From an uncultured Mailhella sp. (GTDB lineage Bacteria; Desulfobacterota; Desulfovibrionia; Desulfovibrionales; Desulfovibrionaceae), in NCBI GenBank assembly GCA_905192935.1, contig CAJJMX010000063.1, positions 1-8,106 on the forward strand: 8,106 nucleotides of DNA, read 5' to 3'. The translations under genes were made by a program, and so were the position numbers. The notes beneath the pieces are model-generated. The model was not told the DNA's origin, did not search any database, and saw only the letters and a program-made list of their open reading frames with translations. Shown one piece after another: positions 1-6,234 of this stretch; the first letter of the stretch is position 1, and the number at the start of each line of letters is the position of its first letter.

Positions 1-135
1 GTACCCAAGACGCTGCCCTACCTTATTGTGGGAACGACTCCGGGCTCCAAGCTGGAGAAGGCAAGAGGACTCGGCATCACCGTGCTGGATGAGGAAGGCT
101 TCCCTGCTCTCCTGCACGGAAACAGCATGCAGTGA
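1..135 (+). CDS. ligA: NAD-dependent DNA ligase LigA, C-terminal end (partial)
   Basis: Only the last 44 codons are present, read in the first frame from the window edge to the TGA at 133-135. The peptide runs VPKTLPYLIVGTTPGSKLEK and continues through ARGLGITVLDEEGF to the stop. This is the typical second half of the BRCT domain that closes bacterial LigA: the PGSKLEKA turn, the GI-V strand and the DEEGF helix start. LigA seals nicks in DNA using NAD+ during replication and repair, and the BRCT domain helps it bind DNA. The adenylation, OB-fold and helix-hairpin-helix parts would lie upstream and cannot be seen. A BRCT tail from another protein is possible, but the PGSKLEKA signature and the position at the end of a gene make LigA by far the best reading. 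Confidence 0.87.
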   Translation, partial: VPKTLPYLIVGTTPGSKLEKARGLGITVLDEEGFPALLHGNSMQ

Positions 136-151
136 ATGATGTCGACTTTTG

Positions 152-190
152 AAAAAGCCCCCTGTCGCACTTGCGTGCCGGGGGCTTATT
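152..190 (+). terminator. Stem-loop terminator after ligA
   Basis: An 8-bp perfect stem AAGCCCCC (155-162) / GGGGGCTT (180-187) encloses a 17-nt loop and lies 20 bases after the ligA stop. The U-tract on the plus strand is short (TTATT), and a run of seven T occurs a little further on at 207-213. On the minus strand the stem is followed by five T, so it may work in both directions. Confidence 0.7.
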
Positions 191-336
191 GGCTATGATG
201 GGCCAGTTTTTTTCAGTGTCCTCCCATGGACGGAAGATGTATGGCAGTTGCCGGGGCCGTATCTGCGTGCCAGGCTGTGTATCATGTGGCCGTGAGGAGA
301 TGCGCTGATAAGCGTTTACTTGATCAGGAGATTATG

Positions 337-765
337 ATGAAAACCAGCTCTCGCAATGCCTACCCTGGTAAAATCACTGCTGTTATTCCCGGAAGCCTCA
401 GCGACGAGGTCGAACTCACTCTGGAAACCGGTGAGAAGATCTACGGTCAGATTTCCCATGCCAGCTTCCAGAATCTTTCCCTTGCCGAAGGCAAGGAGGC
501 GGTGGCTCTCATCAAGGCCACGGAAATCCTGCTTGTTGCCGATGATAATGAGTATGAATTTTCCTGCCGCAACCAGTTCACCGGCAAGGTCGTCAAGCTG
601 GTGCGCGGTTTCGTCAATGGCGAAGTGCTCATTCAGACTCCCAGCGGTATGGAAATCAATGCCACGGTCACTCTGGAAGGCGTGAACCGTCTGCGTCTTG
701 AACGCGGCTGCACCGTCGTGGCCATGTTCAAGTCTCCCAATGTGCTGATGGCCGTCAAGAAGTAA
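337..765 (+). CDS. Molbindin: tandem Mop/TOBE-domain molybdate-binding protein
   Basis: This 142-residue protein consists of two repeats of the Mop (TOBE-like) fold. Each repeat opens with the hallmark S-x-R-N-x-x-x-G-K-[IV] motif (SSRNAYPGKI at residues 4-13, SCRNQFTGKV at 76-85) and ends with an L/M-[IF]-K-[AS] strand (LIKATEILLV at 59-68, MFKSPNVLMAV at 130-140). Stand-alone two-domain Mop proteins, such as ModG of Azotobacter, are about this long. They assemble into small oligomers that bind molybdate or tungstate in the cytoplasm for storage or homeostasis. The start at 337 is preferred because AGGAG at 326-330 lies six bases upstream and the protein then begins MKTSSRN like the family. 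An ATG at 334 and a longer in-frame extension to 226 are less likely. No modABC transporter or ModE gene lies next to it. It is flanked by terminators on both sides, so it is probably monocistronic. Confidence 0.9.
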   Translation: MKTSSRNAYPGKITAVIPGSLSDEVELTLETGEKIYGQISHASFQNLSLAEGKEAVALIKATEILLVADDNEYEFSCRNQFTGKVVKLVRGFVNGEVLIQTPSGMEINATVTLEGVNRLRLERGCTVVAMFKSPNVLMAVKK

Positions 766-846
766 GTTTTTTCCTGAAGGCGGGGCGGCTGCGGAATCTG
801 TGTATTCTGGAGACGTATTCCGGTGGAAGGATTTTTTGAAGGGCAT

Positions 847-881
847 GGCAGACATGTTTGTTGTCTGCCGTGTCTTTTTTT
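847..881 (+). terminator. Intrinsic terminator of the molbindin gene
   Basis: A perfect 8-bp stem GGCAGACA (847-854) / TGTCTGCC (862-869) with a 7-nt loop is followed by GTGTC and a run of seven T (875-881). It lies about 80 bases after the molbindin stop codon. Confidence 0.88.
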
Positions 882-1069
882 GTCTGAAAGTTCGGCGTAA
901 CGTCTGCCTGATGGGCATGCTGTGGGAGAGAAATTCCGTGATGACGGCCCGTTTTCGGAAAGGAAGAGGAGAAGGGCCTGAGGAGCCGAGGCGCGGCGGG
1001 GAAAATCGTGTTTTTGTGGGGGGGGCAGGCATTTCGCCGTACGGCCATGCCTTGAGAACGGGACGCCGT
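882..1069. other. Intergenic region between convergent genes
   Basis: The whole gap between the convergent molbindin and membrane-protein genes is 304 bases, and its first part contains the molbindin terminator. The rest shows no convincing coding region: the overlapping open frames are arginine- and proline-rich and have no ribosome binding site. It contains an uninterrupted run of eight G (1018-1025). It also has a nested inverted repeat, GGCAT (1028-1032) / ATGCC (1047-1051), around the palindrome CCGTACGG (1037-1044). That repeat lies just after the minus-strand gene and could form a hairpin at the end of its transcript, but no U-tract follows it, so I do not call it a terminator. Confidence 0.55.
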
Positions 1070-1702
1070 TTACTTCTTTTCGAAGCGGAGCAGAAAGGCC
1101 GAGAACAGCATGAGGGCATAGCCGAGCAGTTCGTTTGATTCTTCAACGGCGCTTTTTGCCGTGCGCCAGTCTCCATCCGGCAGGAGGGATTGCCAGAGCG
1201 TACTCATGCCGAACAGACGGGAATAGGCCAGCACGATGACCATACCGGTAAGAAATATGGGGAAGTAGCGCCAGCGGACGAAACGGGCCGCAGCACCTAT
1301 GGTTTCCCGCAGGCTTATGACGGCACGGGCAAGGCAGCCGAAGGCCAGGGCCAGCGCAGGCCACTTCCAGCATCCGTGAGAGAGCATGTCGAGGAAGTAG
1401 TCCTGTTCCCGTATGAGCATGCAGCCTGTAAAACCGCCTGCCAGAATGAGAGCATTGCGCATTTCCGGGTTTCGCCGGGCCTCAAGAAAAAGAAACAGTG
1501 TGCAGCATGTGAGCAGAGCTGTTTGAACAATCTCGGTAGGGCCGGTTTCGCTGAACGGACTGCCGCTGTGAGAATCCCACCAGAAGACTAAAAAAAGAGC
1601 GATGATGGCTGCGCCCAAGAGGAAAAGCAGCTTGAGAGCCCCGGTGACACTTTTTATGTCGGATAGAAGGGCGTCTTGCGATACGGACAAACGGATGCTC
1701 AT
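1070..1702 (-). CDS. Unrecognised six-helix integral membrane protein
   Basis: This 210-residue hydrophobic protein has about six predicted membrane segments, at roughly residues 23-43, 58-75, 84-98, 113-131, 147-166 and 192-206. I do not recognise its family. Charged residues cluster next to or within the segments: E52, E57 and Q60 before helix 2, the string REQDYFLD at 98-105 after helix 3, and VEESNELLGY at 186-195 leading into helix 6. Such clusters suggest a polar site at the membrane face, but no function can be assigned. The ATG at 1702 is the only sensible start, because two in-frame TGA codons lie immediately upstream (TGATGAGCC then ATG). The Shine-Dalgarno is weak (GGTGATGAG). The gene appears monocistronic: it has its own promoter and a 5' leader with a strong inverted repeat, and a terminator separates it from the operon upstream. 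Confidence 0.78.
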   Translation of the reverse strand: MSIRLSVSQDALLSDIKSVTGALKLLFLLGAAIIALFLVFWWDSHSGSPFSETGPTEIVQTALLTCCTLFLFLEARRNPEMRNALILAGGFTGCMLIREQDYFLDMLSHGCWKWPALALAFGCLARAVISLRETIGAAARFVRWRYFPIFLTGMVIVLAYSRLFGMSTLWQSLLPDGDWRTAKSAVEESNELLGYALMLFSAFLLRFEKK

Positions 1703-1722
1703 GGCTCATCACCATAGGTTGA

Positions 1723-1749
1723 GTCATTTTCCTTGTACAGGAAAATGAC
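1723..1749 (-). promoter_or_regulatory. Perfect inverted repeat in leader of the membrane-protein gene
   Basis: The arms GTCATTTTCC (1723-1732) and GGAAAATGAC (1740-1749) are exact 10-bp inverted repeats around a 7-nt centre, TTGTACA. The element lies 21-47 bases upstream of the start codon at 1702 and downstream of the predicted -10 box, so it should be transcribed and could fold as an RNA hairpin. Alternatively it is a repressor operator placed just past the transcription start. An AGGAGG sequence (minus strand, 1760-1755) sits just before the hairpin with no ATG at usable distance. The repeat is seen directly; its function is inferred. Confidence 0.6.
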
Positions 1750-1779
1750 AGTTGCCTCCTGTGAGGGATAAGAACAATC

Positions 1780-1808
1780 ATATCACTCATCATCGGCGAG
1801 TCTGTCAA
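1780..1808 (-). promoter_or_regulatory. Sigma-70-type promoter for the membrane-protein gene
   Basis: Read on the minus strand, a perfect -35 TTGACA (plus 1803-1808) is separated by exactly 17 bases from TGATAT (plus 1780-1785), a four-of-six match to the -10 consensus. The start of transcription would be near 1773, giving a leader of about 70 bases before the ATG at 1702. Confidence 0.75.
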
Positions 1809-1854
1809 GCTTTTATGCGGTTAAAACGGAAGAATGTACGTCATAAAGAAGAGT

Positions 1855-1893
1855 AAAAAAAGAAAAAAGCCGCGCTGTTGCAGTCAGAGCGGC
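1855..1893 (-). terminator. Intrinsic terminator of the ferredoxin-nitroreductase/popT operon
   Basis: On the minus strand, just after the popT stop, the stem GCCGC / GCGGC (plus 1889-1893 and 1869-1873) extends inward with CTG / CAG. It is followed by six T, a C and then seven T (plus 1855-1868). This is a textbook rho-independent terminator. Confidence 0.92.
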
Positions 1894-1902
1894 GGGTGAT
1901 GT

Positions 1903-2760
1903 TCAGAATTTCTTTGTTGCAGCCAAGTGTTGTATCAGCAGTGGCAGTGCAATGCCTATGATGCAGGTCACGGCGGCAAGAAGCACCATACCGTCCATGG
2001 CAGGCGGCATGGCCGGCATGGTGCCTTCATGCCACGGCCATACCGTGCGCAGAGAGCCGGCCATGAAGCCGATGAGCACGGCGTTTGTTTGAGAGGGATA
2101 GAGGTGGAAGCAGGCGGAAAGTACGCGGCTGAAGCTCATGAGTCCGCACAGACCTCCCGCAATGAAGGTGAGAAGAACGGCCATGTCGAGATGCACCACG
2201 GCAGAGAGGATGTAGGCATACTGTCCCATGACCACCAGCATGAAGGAGCCGGATATGCCGGGAAGGATCATGGCGCACAGGGCGATGAAGCCTGCAATGA
2301 AGATGCGCGGCAGCTCGTGGGAAGCCGTCATGGCCTCTGCTCCGGTGACGAACCATGCGGCAACGGCGCCTGCGGCGAGCAGGACAAGGCTTGAGGCGGG
2401 CATGCGCCGTCCCTGCGTCATGAGAAGGATGGAAGAGATGATGAGACCGAAGAAGAAGGCCCACAGCGCCTGAGGCCAGGCATGGAGCAGATAGAGCGTG
2501 AGGCGCGCAAGGCTGAATATGGATGTGCCTATGCCCAGAAGAAGCGGCAGCAGAAAGCCCCAGGGAATACCTGCACAGGCCTCCTTCCAGCGACCGGTGA
2601 AAAACAGCCGGAAGAAGGCGGCGTTGAAGGACTTTATTCCGTTTAAAAGCTGGTCGTAGATGCCGGTGATGAAGGCGATGGTTCCGCCGGAAACTCCGGG
2701 TACCACGTCGGCGGCGCCCATGGCCAGCCCGCAGAGGAGGTAGCGCAGCTTTTCCCTCAT
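1903..2760 (-). CDS. popT: DUF368 undecaprenyl-phosphate translocase (PopT family)
   Basis: This 285-residue polytopic membrane protein belongs to the DUF368 family. It carries the two inverted-repeat signatures of the family: G-x(3)-G-x(2)-D-x(2)-PGVSGGT-x-A-x(3)-GIY at residues 11-35, and GFIALCAMILPGISGS followed by GQY at 157-181. Other family-like stretches are GIGTSIFSLARL at 76-87 and GFMAGSLRTVWPW at 231-243. DUF368 proteins (PopT) have been shown in other bacteria to return undecaprenyl phosphate, the C55 lipid carrier of peptidoglycan and other surface polymers, to the cytoplasmic face of the membrane. Here that role is inferred from family membership. The ATG at 2760 overlaps the stop codon of the upstream ferredoxin-nitroreductase gene (ATGA, 2757-2760), so the two are probably translationally coupled. 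A strong terminator follows immediately. The length is ordinary for the family. Confidence 0.9.
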   Translation of the reverse strand: MREKLRYLLCGLAMGAADVVPGVSGGTIAFITGIYDQLLNGIKSFNAAFFRLFFTGRWKEACAGIPWGFLLPLLLGIGTSIFSLARLTLYLLHAWPQALWAFFFGLIISSILLMTQGRRMPASSLVLLAAGAVAAWFVTGAEAMTASHELPRIFIAGFIALCAMILPGISGSFMLVVMGQYAYILSAVVHLDMAVLLTFIAGGLCGLMSFSRVLSACFHLYPSQTNAVLIGFMAGSLRTVWPWHEGTMPAMPPAMDGMVLLAAVTCIIGIALPLLIQHLAATKKF

Positions 2761-3542
2761 GCCTGTTCATCCTTCACTACGCGCACACGCAGCGGGCGGC
2801 GGACAGGTATGCGTCTATAGCTGACCGCGGGAACGCCCACCATGAGACCGGCAAGCGGTCTGAGGCCCTGTTCCGGCCCCATGGCCTCGCGCACGCCGGT
2901 ATCGAGAGCGGCTGCACGCATGACGTATCCTGCCCAGCAGCCGCCGAGACCCATGGTCGGCAGAAGAAGATCGAGCGCGGAGACGGCAATGGAGCAGTTG
3001 ACGATGTCAAGATCATATTCTCCACTCGCACAGGCGAACACCGCGCAGGGAGCGCCCCGGAAAATGGGGTCAGCGCCTTGTTCGTGAGAGCGGACCAGCC
3101 CTGCCAGACGAGGGTCCTTCCGGAAGAGTTCTATGACGTGATCCGCCACCTTGCGGAGCGTGTCTCTGCCTTCCAGCACCAGCCAGCTCACGTTCTCCAG
3201 ATTTTTGCCCGTGGGAGCATAGCGCGCCGTGTCGAGAGCCTCGCGCAGCAGATCTCCGGATACGGCGTCCTCCTTGAACTCGCGCACGGAGCGACGGCTC
3301 TTTATGAGATTTGCAAGAGCTGCCGCATCGGGCAGAGCAGCGGAGGCTGAAAGCGTATCAGGGTCTGTCCCGTCGAGCCATACGGCGGCCGAGGGGCAGG
3401 CTGCGGCGCAGTGGCCGCAGTGCATGCAGTAGTTTTCATGGCGGATGCTGATGCCCTCTTTCGTGACATGGAAACAGTGAAGAGGGCATACCCGGGCGCA
3501 GAGCCCGCAACGGACACAACGGGTATCGTCTATGCGTATCAT
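2757..3542 (-). CDS. Ferredoxin-nitroreductase fusion (2x[4Fe-4S] plus FMN oxidoreductase)
   Basis: This 261-residue cytoplasmic protein has an N-terminal bacterial ferredoxin domain with two C-x2-C-x2-C-x3-CP motifs (C9, C12, C15, C19 and C39, C42, C45, C49), able to hold two [4Fe-4S] clusters. A nitroreductase-family FMN domain spans about residues 78-255, with the phosphate-binding RRSVREF at 83-89, the APTGKN segment at 109-114 and a GLGGCWAGY helix start further on. In this architecture the clusters presumably pass electrons to FMN, but the substrate is not predictable from sequence. Such fusions are common in strict anaerobes. The start at 3542 has an AGGAA Shine-Dalgarno eight bases upstream. 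The gene heads a two-gene operon, and its stop overlaps the popT start by four bases. No cysteine or FMN-contact residue visible here is missing. Confidence 0.9.
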   Translation of the reverse strand: MIRIDDTRCVRCGLCARVCPLHCFHVTKEGISIRHENYCMHCGHCAAACPSAAVWLDGTDPDTLSASAALPDAAALANLIKSRRSVREFKEDAVSGDLLREALDTARYAPTGKNLENVSWLVLEGRDTLRKVADHVIELFRKDPRLAGLVRSHEQGADPIFRGAPCAVFACASGEYDLDIVNCSIAVSALDLLLPTMGLGGCWAGYVMRAAALDTGVREAMGPEQGLRPLAGLMVGVPAVSYRRIPVRRPLRVRVVKDEQA

Positions 3543-3754
3543 GGCTTTTCCTGAAGGTATGTGCTAAGGAATGTCCGTGCAGCATAGAGGAAAATGCCGG
3601 AAAGGGGAAGCGTTCCCCGACTGATTTCGTGAGACGGAGTCCTGGAGACTTCTGTATGTTCGGACCTGGCCTTGTGCCTGTGTCCCTCCGTGCTCATGCA
3701 ACGGTCGGCATGCCGCTTCCTGATGATGCGCGTTTTCCATAAAGGGAAAGGGAC
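3543..3754. promoter_or_regulatory. Divergent intergenic region between the nitroreductase operon and cls
   Basis: These 212 bases separate two divergent transcription units and should hold both promoters. I could not identify a convincing -35/-10 pair in either direction; TATGCT on the minus strand (plus 3581-3586) is a possible -10 without a good -35. Two compact palindromes are present: GGGGAAGCGTTCCCC (3604-3618), a 6-bp stem with a 3-nt centre, and CGGCATGCCG (3706-3715), a perfect 10-bp palindrome. Either could be an operator. The cls Shine-Dalgarno AGGG is at 3743-3746. Confidence 0.5.
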
Positions 3755-5197
3755 ATGGAATCGTTGACTCTTGTCGTATTTGGAGCGCTGTTTGCCGTTC
3801 TCGGCTTTATATGGGCGCTTTGCTGCGCCGTGCATGCGCTGCTTCATAAAAAGGATCCTCAGTCTGCTCTTGCCTGGGTCGCAAGCGTCATGCTGCTGCC
3901 GTTTCTGGGGAGTCTGGCCTATTCTCTGTTCGGCATCAGCCGGGCCGACAGCCTGGCGGGACGTCTTCTCGATGAAGCCTCGCGAAGGCAGGATTCTTCC
4001 GATAAGGTGCTGGATCGTCGTCTGAATACGGAAGAGGATGTCGTTCTGCCTCAGCAGTGGGAGGCGCTGCGCGTGGGACGGGCCATCACCGGGCGTCCCA
4101 TGATGCGCGGCAACAGACTGGAGCTTCTGAAAAACGGCGAAGAGGCCTATCCAGCCATGCTGGAAGCCATACGGAACGCCCGTCGCATGGTGTGTCTTTC
4201 CACCTACATTTTCAAGGGCGACAAGACCGGTCGTGCCTTTGCCGAAGCGCTCGGCGACGCCGCAGAACGGGGCGTGGACGTCAGACTCATTGTGGACGGT
4301 TTCGGAGGTCTGATCTATTCCCTGCACAAGCCCTGGCGCAGACTTGCTGCCCGGGGAGTGAAGGTGCAGATGTTTCTGCCGCCCCGTCTGTGGCCTCCCA
4401 TGTTCGCCATCAATCTGCGTACCCACAGAAAGGTGCTGGCCTGTGACGGCAACGTGGCCTTTACCGGCGGCATGAACATAGGCGATCATCATCTTGTGTC
4501 GCTGCCCGGACGAGGGCGCGTGCAGGACATTCATTTCCGCTGCACCGGGCCTGTGGCCGCACGTCTGCAGGAAGCCTTTCTCATGGACTGGGCCTTCGTG
4601 TCCAAACTGCCCACGCCTCCTTCGGGCGTAGAACCGGAGGAAGCCGGGAATTCTCACTGCCGTCTGGTGTTCGACGGGCTCGGCAGGCAGAGAGAGGACA
4701 TCCATCAGCTGCTTTGCGGAGTGATCTCTTCGGCCAGGCGTCGCGTGATCATCTTCACGCCGTACTTCATTCCGCCCCGTGAGCTGTCGGGAGCACTGGT
4801 GGCCGCCGTGCAGCGCGGCGTGTGCGTGGACATCATTCTGCCGGCAAAGAACAATCTTTTCTATGTACATCATGCGTCGCGCCGCTATCAGCGTCAGCTG
4901 GCAAAGATGGGCGTGCGCATATGGTATCAGCCGCCGCCTTTTGCCCATACCAAGCTCCTTCTTGTAGATGACTGGTACGCGCTCTTCGGCTCTGCCAATC
5001 TTGACCCCCGCAGTCTTTTTCTCAACTTCGAGCTCAATGTGGAGGCCGCCGATCCGGACTTTCAGAGTGAGCTGTCCGCGTATGCCGGGGAAGTGCTTTC
5101 CCGCTCCCGCAGGATGATGCCGCAGGATTATGAGAAAATGAGCCTTCCTTCCTGCCTTTTTGACTCCGTCTGCTGGCTGATGAGTCCCTATATCTGA
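3755..5197 (+). CDS. cls: Cardiolipin synthase (phospholipase D superfamily)
   Basis: This 480-residue inner-membrane enzyme matches the usual bacterial Cls length and layout. Two N-terminal hydrophobic segments (about residues 3-28 and 40-60) bracket the characteristic HKKDPQSALAW turn. Two phospholipase-D catalytic domains follow. The first HKD motif is H224-R-K226-x4-D231, followed by GGMNIGD; the second is H398-T-K400-x4-D405, followed by GSANLDPRS. Both active sites look intact. The enzyme condenses two phosphatidylglycerol molecules (or a related donor pair) to cardiolipin and glycerol. The start at 3755 is the first ATG after an in-frame TAA (3740-3742), with AGGG eight bases upstream. 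It is divergent from the ferredoxin-nitroreductase/popT operon. No intrinsic terminator was found before the next gene, so some read-through into it is possible. Confidence 0.93.
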   Translation: MESLTLVVFGALFAVLGFIWALCCAVHALLHKKDPQSALAWVASVMLLPFLGSLAYSLFGISRADSLAGRLLDEASRRQDSSDKVLDRRLNTEEDVVLPQQWEALRVGRAITGRPMMRGNRLELLKNGEEAYPAMLEAIRNARRMVCLSTYIFKGDKTGRAFAEALGDAAERGVDVRLIVDGFGGLIYSLHKPWRRLAARGVKVQMFLPPRLWPPMFAINLRTHRKVLACDGNVAFTGGMNIGDHHLVSLPGRGRVQDIHFRCTGPVAARLQEAFLMDWAFVSKLPTPPSGVEPEEAGNSHCRLVFDGLGRQREDIHQLLCGVISSARRRVIIFTPYFIPPRELSGALVAAVQRGVCVDIILPAKNNLFYVHHASRRYQRQLAKMGVRIWYQPPPFAHTKLLLVDDWYALFGSANLDPRSLFLNFELNVEAADPDFQSELSAYAGEVLSRSRRMMPQDYEKMSLPSCLFDSVCWLMSPYI

Positions 5198-5207
5198 TGC
5201 CGCGAAA

Positions 5208-5224
5208 CATAATGCAATATTATG
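5208..5224. repeat. Short AT-rich inverted repeat upstream of the DUF533 promoter
   Basis: The arms CATAAT (5208-5213) and ATTATG (5219-5224) are exact inverted repeats with a 5-nt centre, in an AT-rich patch 14 bases ahead of the predicted -35 box. It could be a regulator site or simply the AT-rich upstream part of the promoter. The 6-bp arm length gives limited support. Confidence 0.35.
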
Positions 5225-5238
5225 AAAGAATTTCTCTG

Positions 5239-5266
5239 TTGACTTCGCAGCCCGGTCTTGTATTCC
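5239..5266 (+). promoter_or_regulatory. Probable sigma-70 promoter of the DUF533 gene
   Basis: TTGACT (5239-5244) matches the -35 consensus at five of six positions. It is followed after 16 bases by TATTCC (5261-5266), a weak -10. The placement 40 bases before the start codon fits, but the -10 box is poor. Confidence 0.45.
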
Positions 5267-5305
5267 TGTAGCATACGATCACAGAAGATTTTTAAGGAGT
5301 ATACC

Positions 5306-6019
5306 ATGGCGCTGTTTGATATTTTGAATTCCCCGGAACTCAAGTCCACGCTCGGTACCTTGGCGGACAAGGCCAAAAGTGCCGCCTCAGGCATGGCCGG
5401 TCAGGCTCCCGGAGGGATGGGGGGACTGCTCGGTGCGGGAGCTCTCGGTGCGCTGATCGGCAGTTTCGTCTCGAAAAGCATCCTGAAGGATGCGGCCCTC
5501 GTCGGCGCAGGTGCCGTGGCCTGGAATTTTTATCAGAAGTGGAGTCAGAGCAGGGCGGAGCAGAATGCGGGACTGCCGGCCGGAAGGGAACAGACGTCGA
5601 CGGTGCCGTCCGCCTCTTCGGGAACATCCGTGAGCGTCACGCCCGATGCGACGGCCATGCTCATGCTGCGTGCCATGGTGTATACGGCCAGGGCCGACGG
5701 GCACATCGATGCGGCCGAGCAGAATCGCATCCTCAAGCTGGTGGGGCAGATTTTCCCCGGGCAGGACATGACGTCGGTCATGAACTCTTTGATGACCGAA
5801 CCCATAGATCCGTCCCGCCTGGCGGCGGAAGTGTGCTCTCAGGAACAGGGGGATGACCTGTACCGGCTCTCCTGCCTTATCGTGGATGTGGATCACTTCA
5901 TGGAACGAAGCTATCTGGACGGACTGGCAAGAGCCCTGAACCTCTCCGACGAAAGAAAGAGCGCGCTGGAACAGGAAGTGTCGGGAGTGAAGCAGCAGCT
6001 TCTGCTTGAAGAGAGATAA
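5306..6019 (+). CDS. DUF533 (YebE-like) TerB-fold protein
   Basis: This 237-residue protein resembles the DUF533/YebE family. The N-terminal part (residues 1-35) is polar and helical. A glycine- and alanine-rich hydrophobic stretch follows (about 36-75, GGMGGLLGAGALGALIGSF then LVGAGAVAW), which may insert in or contact the membrane. A low-complexity serine/threonine linker covers about 90-112. The C-terminal half is a helical TerB-like domain with the hallmark acidic motif ARADGHIDAAEQNRI at 128-142. The family is widespread in Proteobacteria and often annotated as tellurite-resistance TerB family, but its molecular function is not established. The start at 5306 is well supported by AAGGAG (5294-5299) six bases upstream; an ATG at 5258 in the same frame has no ribosome binding site. 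The gene stands alone, with a probable promoter of its own. Confidence 0.85.
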   Translation: MALFDILNSPELKSTLGTLADKAKSAASGMAGQAPGGMGGLLGAGALGALIGSFVSKSILKDAALVGAGAVAWNFYQKWSQSRAEQNAGLPAGREQTSTVPSASSGTSVSVTPDATAMLMLRAMVYTARADGHIDAAEQNRILKLVGQIFPGQDMTSVMNSLMTEPIDPSRLAAEVCSQEQGDDLYRLSCLIVDVDHFMERSYLDGLARALNLSDERKSALEQEVSGVKQQLLLEER

Positions 6020-6234
6020 GCCCTGTGGGGAACGGGAATTCGTTCCTGATTTGCCGGCAGGCCCATCCCGTGCAGAACGTATCGGGAAGAGAGGTGTGGA
6101 TTAACGAATCCCGGGTGTGTCCGGATGCCTGAAAGACGGGTCAGAAAGAACGCCGCGACGAGCCTGAACAGCTTTTTCGCTTCACTCGGGGAGGGATCCG
6201 GCGGTGTTTCCTGATATCGTCATCCGTTGACTTT

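Noticed and set aside
226..336. N-terminal extension of the molbindin to an ATG at 226
   Set aside because: There is no ribosome binding site at 226, the extra residues are unlike the family, and a good AGGAG precedes the ATG at 337.
1018..1025. Run of eight G as a possible phase-variation tract
   Set aside because: It lies between the ends of two convergent genes, in neither a coding region nor a promoter, so length changes would have no obvious effect.
316..1176. A 286-codon minus-strand frame across the molbindin gene and the following gap
   Set aside because: It runs antisense through a well-supported molbindin gene and its terminator, overlaps the end of another minus-strand gene, and shows no recognisable domain.
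1482..1808. A 108-codon minus-strand frame overlapping the leader and 5' part of the membrane-protein gene, possibly a leader peptide
   Set aside because: Its ATG at 1808 lies inside the predicted -35 box, so it would not be on the transcript. The product is arginine- and histidine-rich and in a different frame from the membrane protein.
3539..4948. A 469-codon open frame on the minus strand covering the cardiolipin synthase gene
   Set aside because: It is the antisense shadow of cls. The product is rich in H, R, Q and G with no domain, while the plus strand encodes an intact enzyme with both HKD motifs.
6029..6046. Stem GGAACG / CGTTCC as terminator of the DUF533 gene
   Set aside because: The stem is only six pairs and no T-tract follows it, so it does not meet the standard for an intrinsic terminator.
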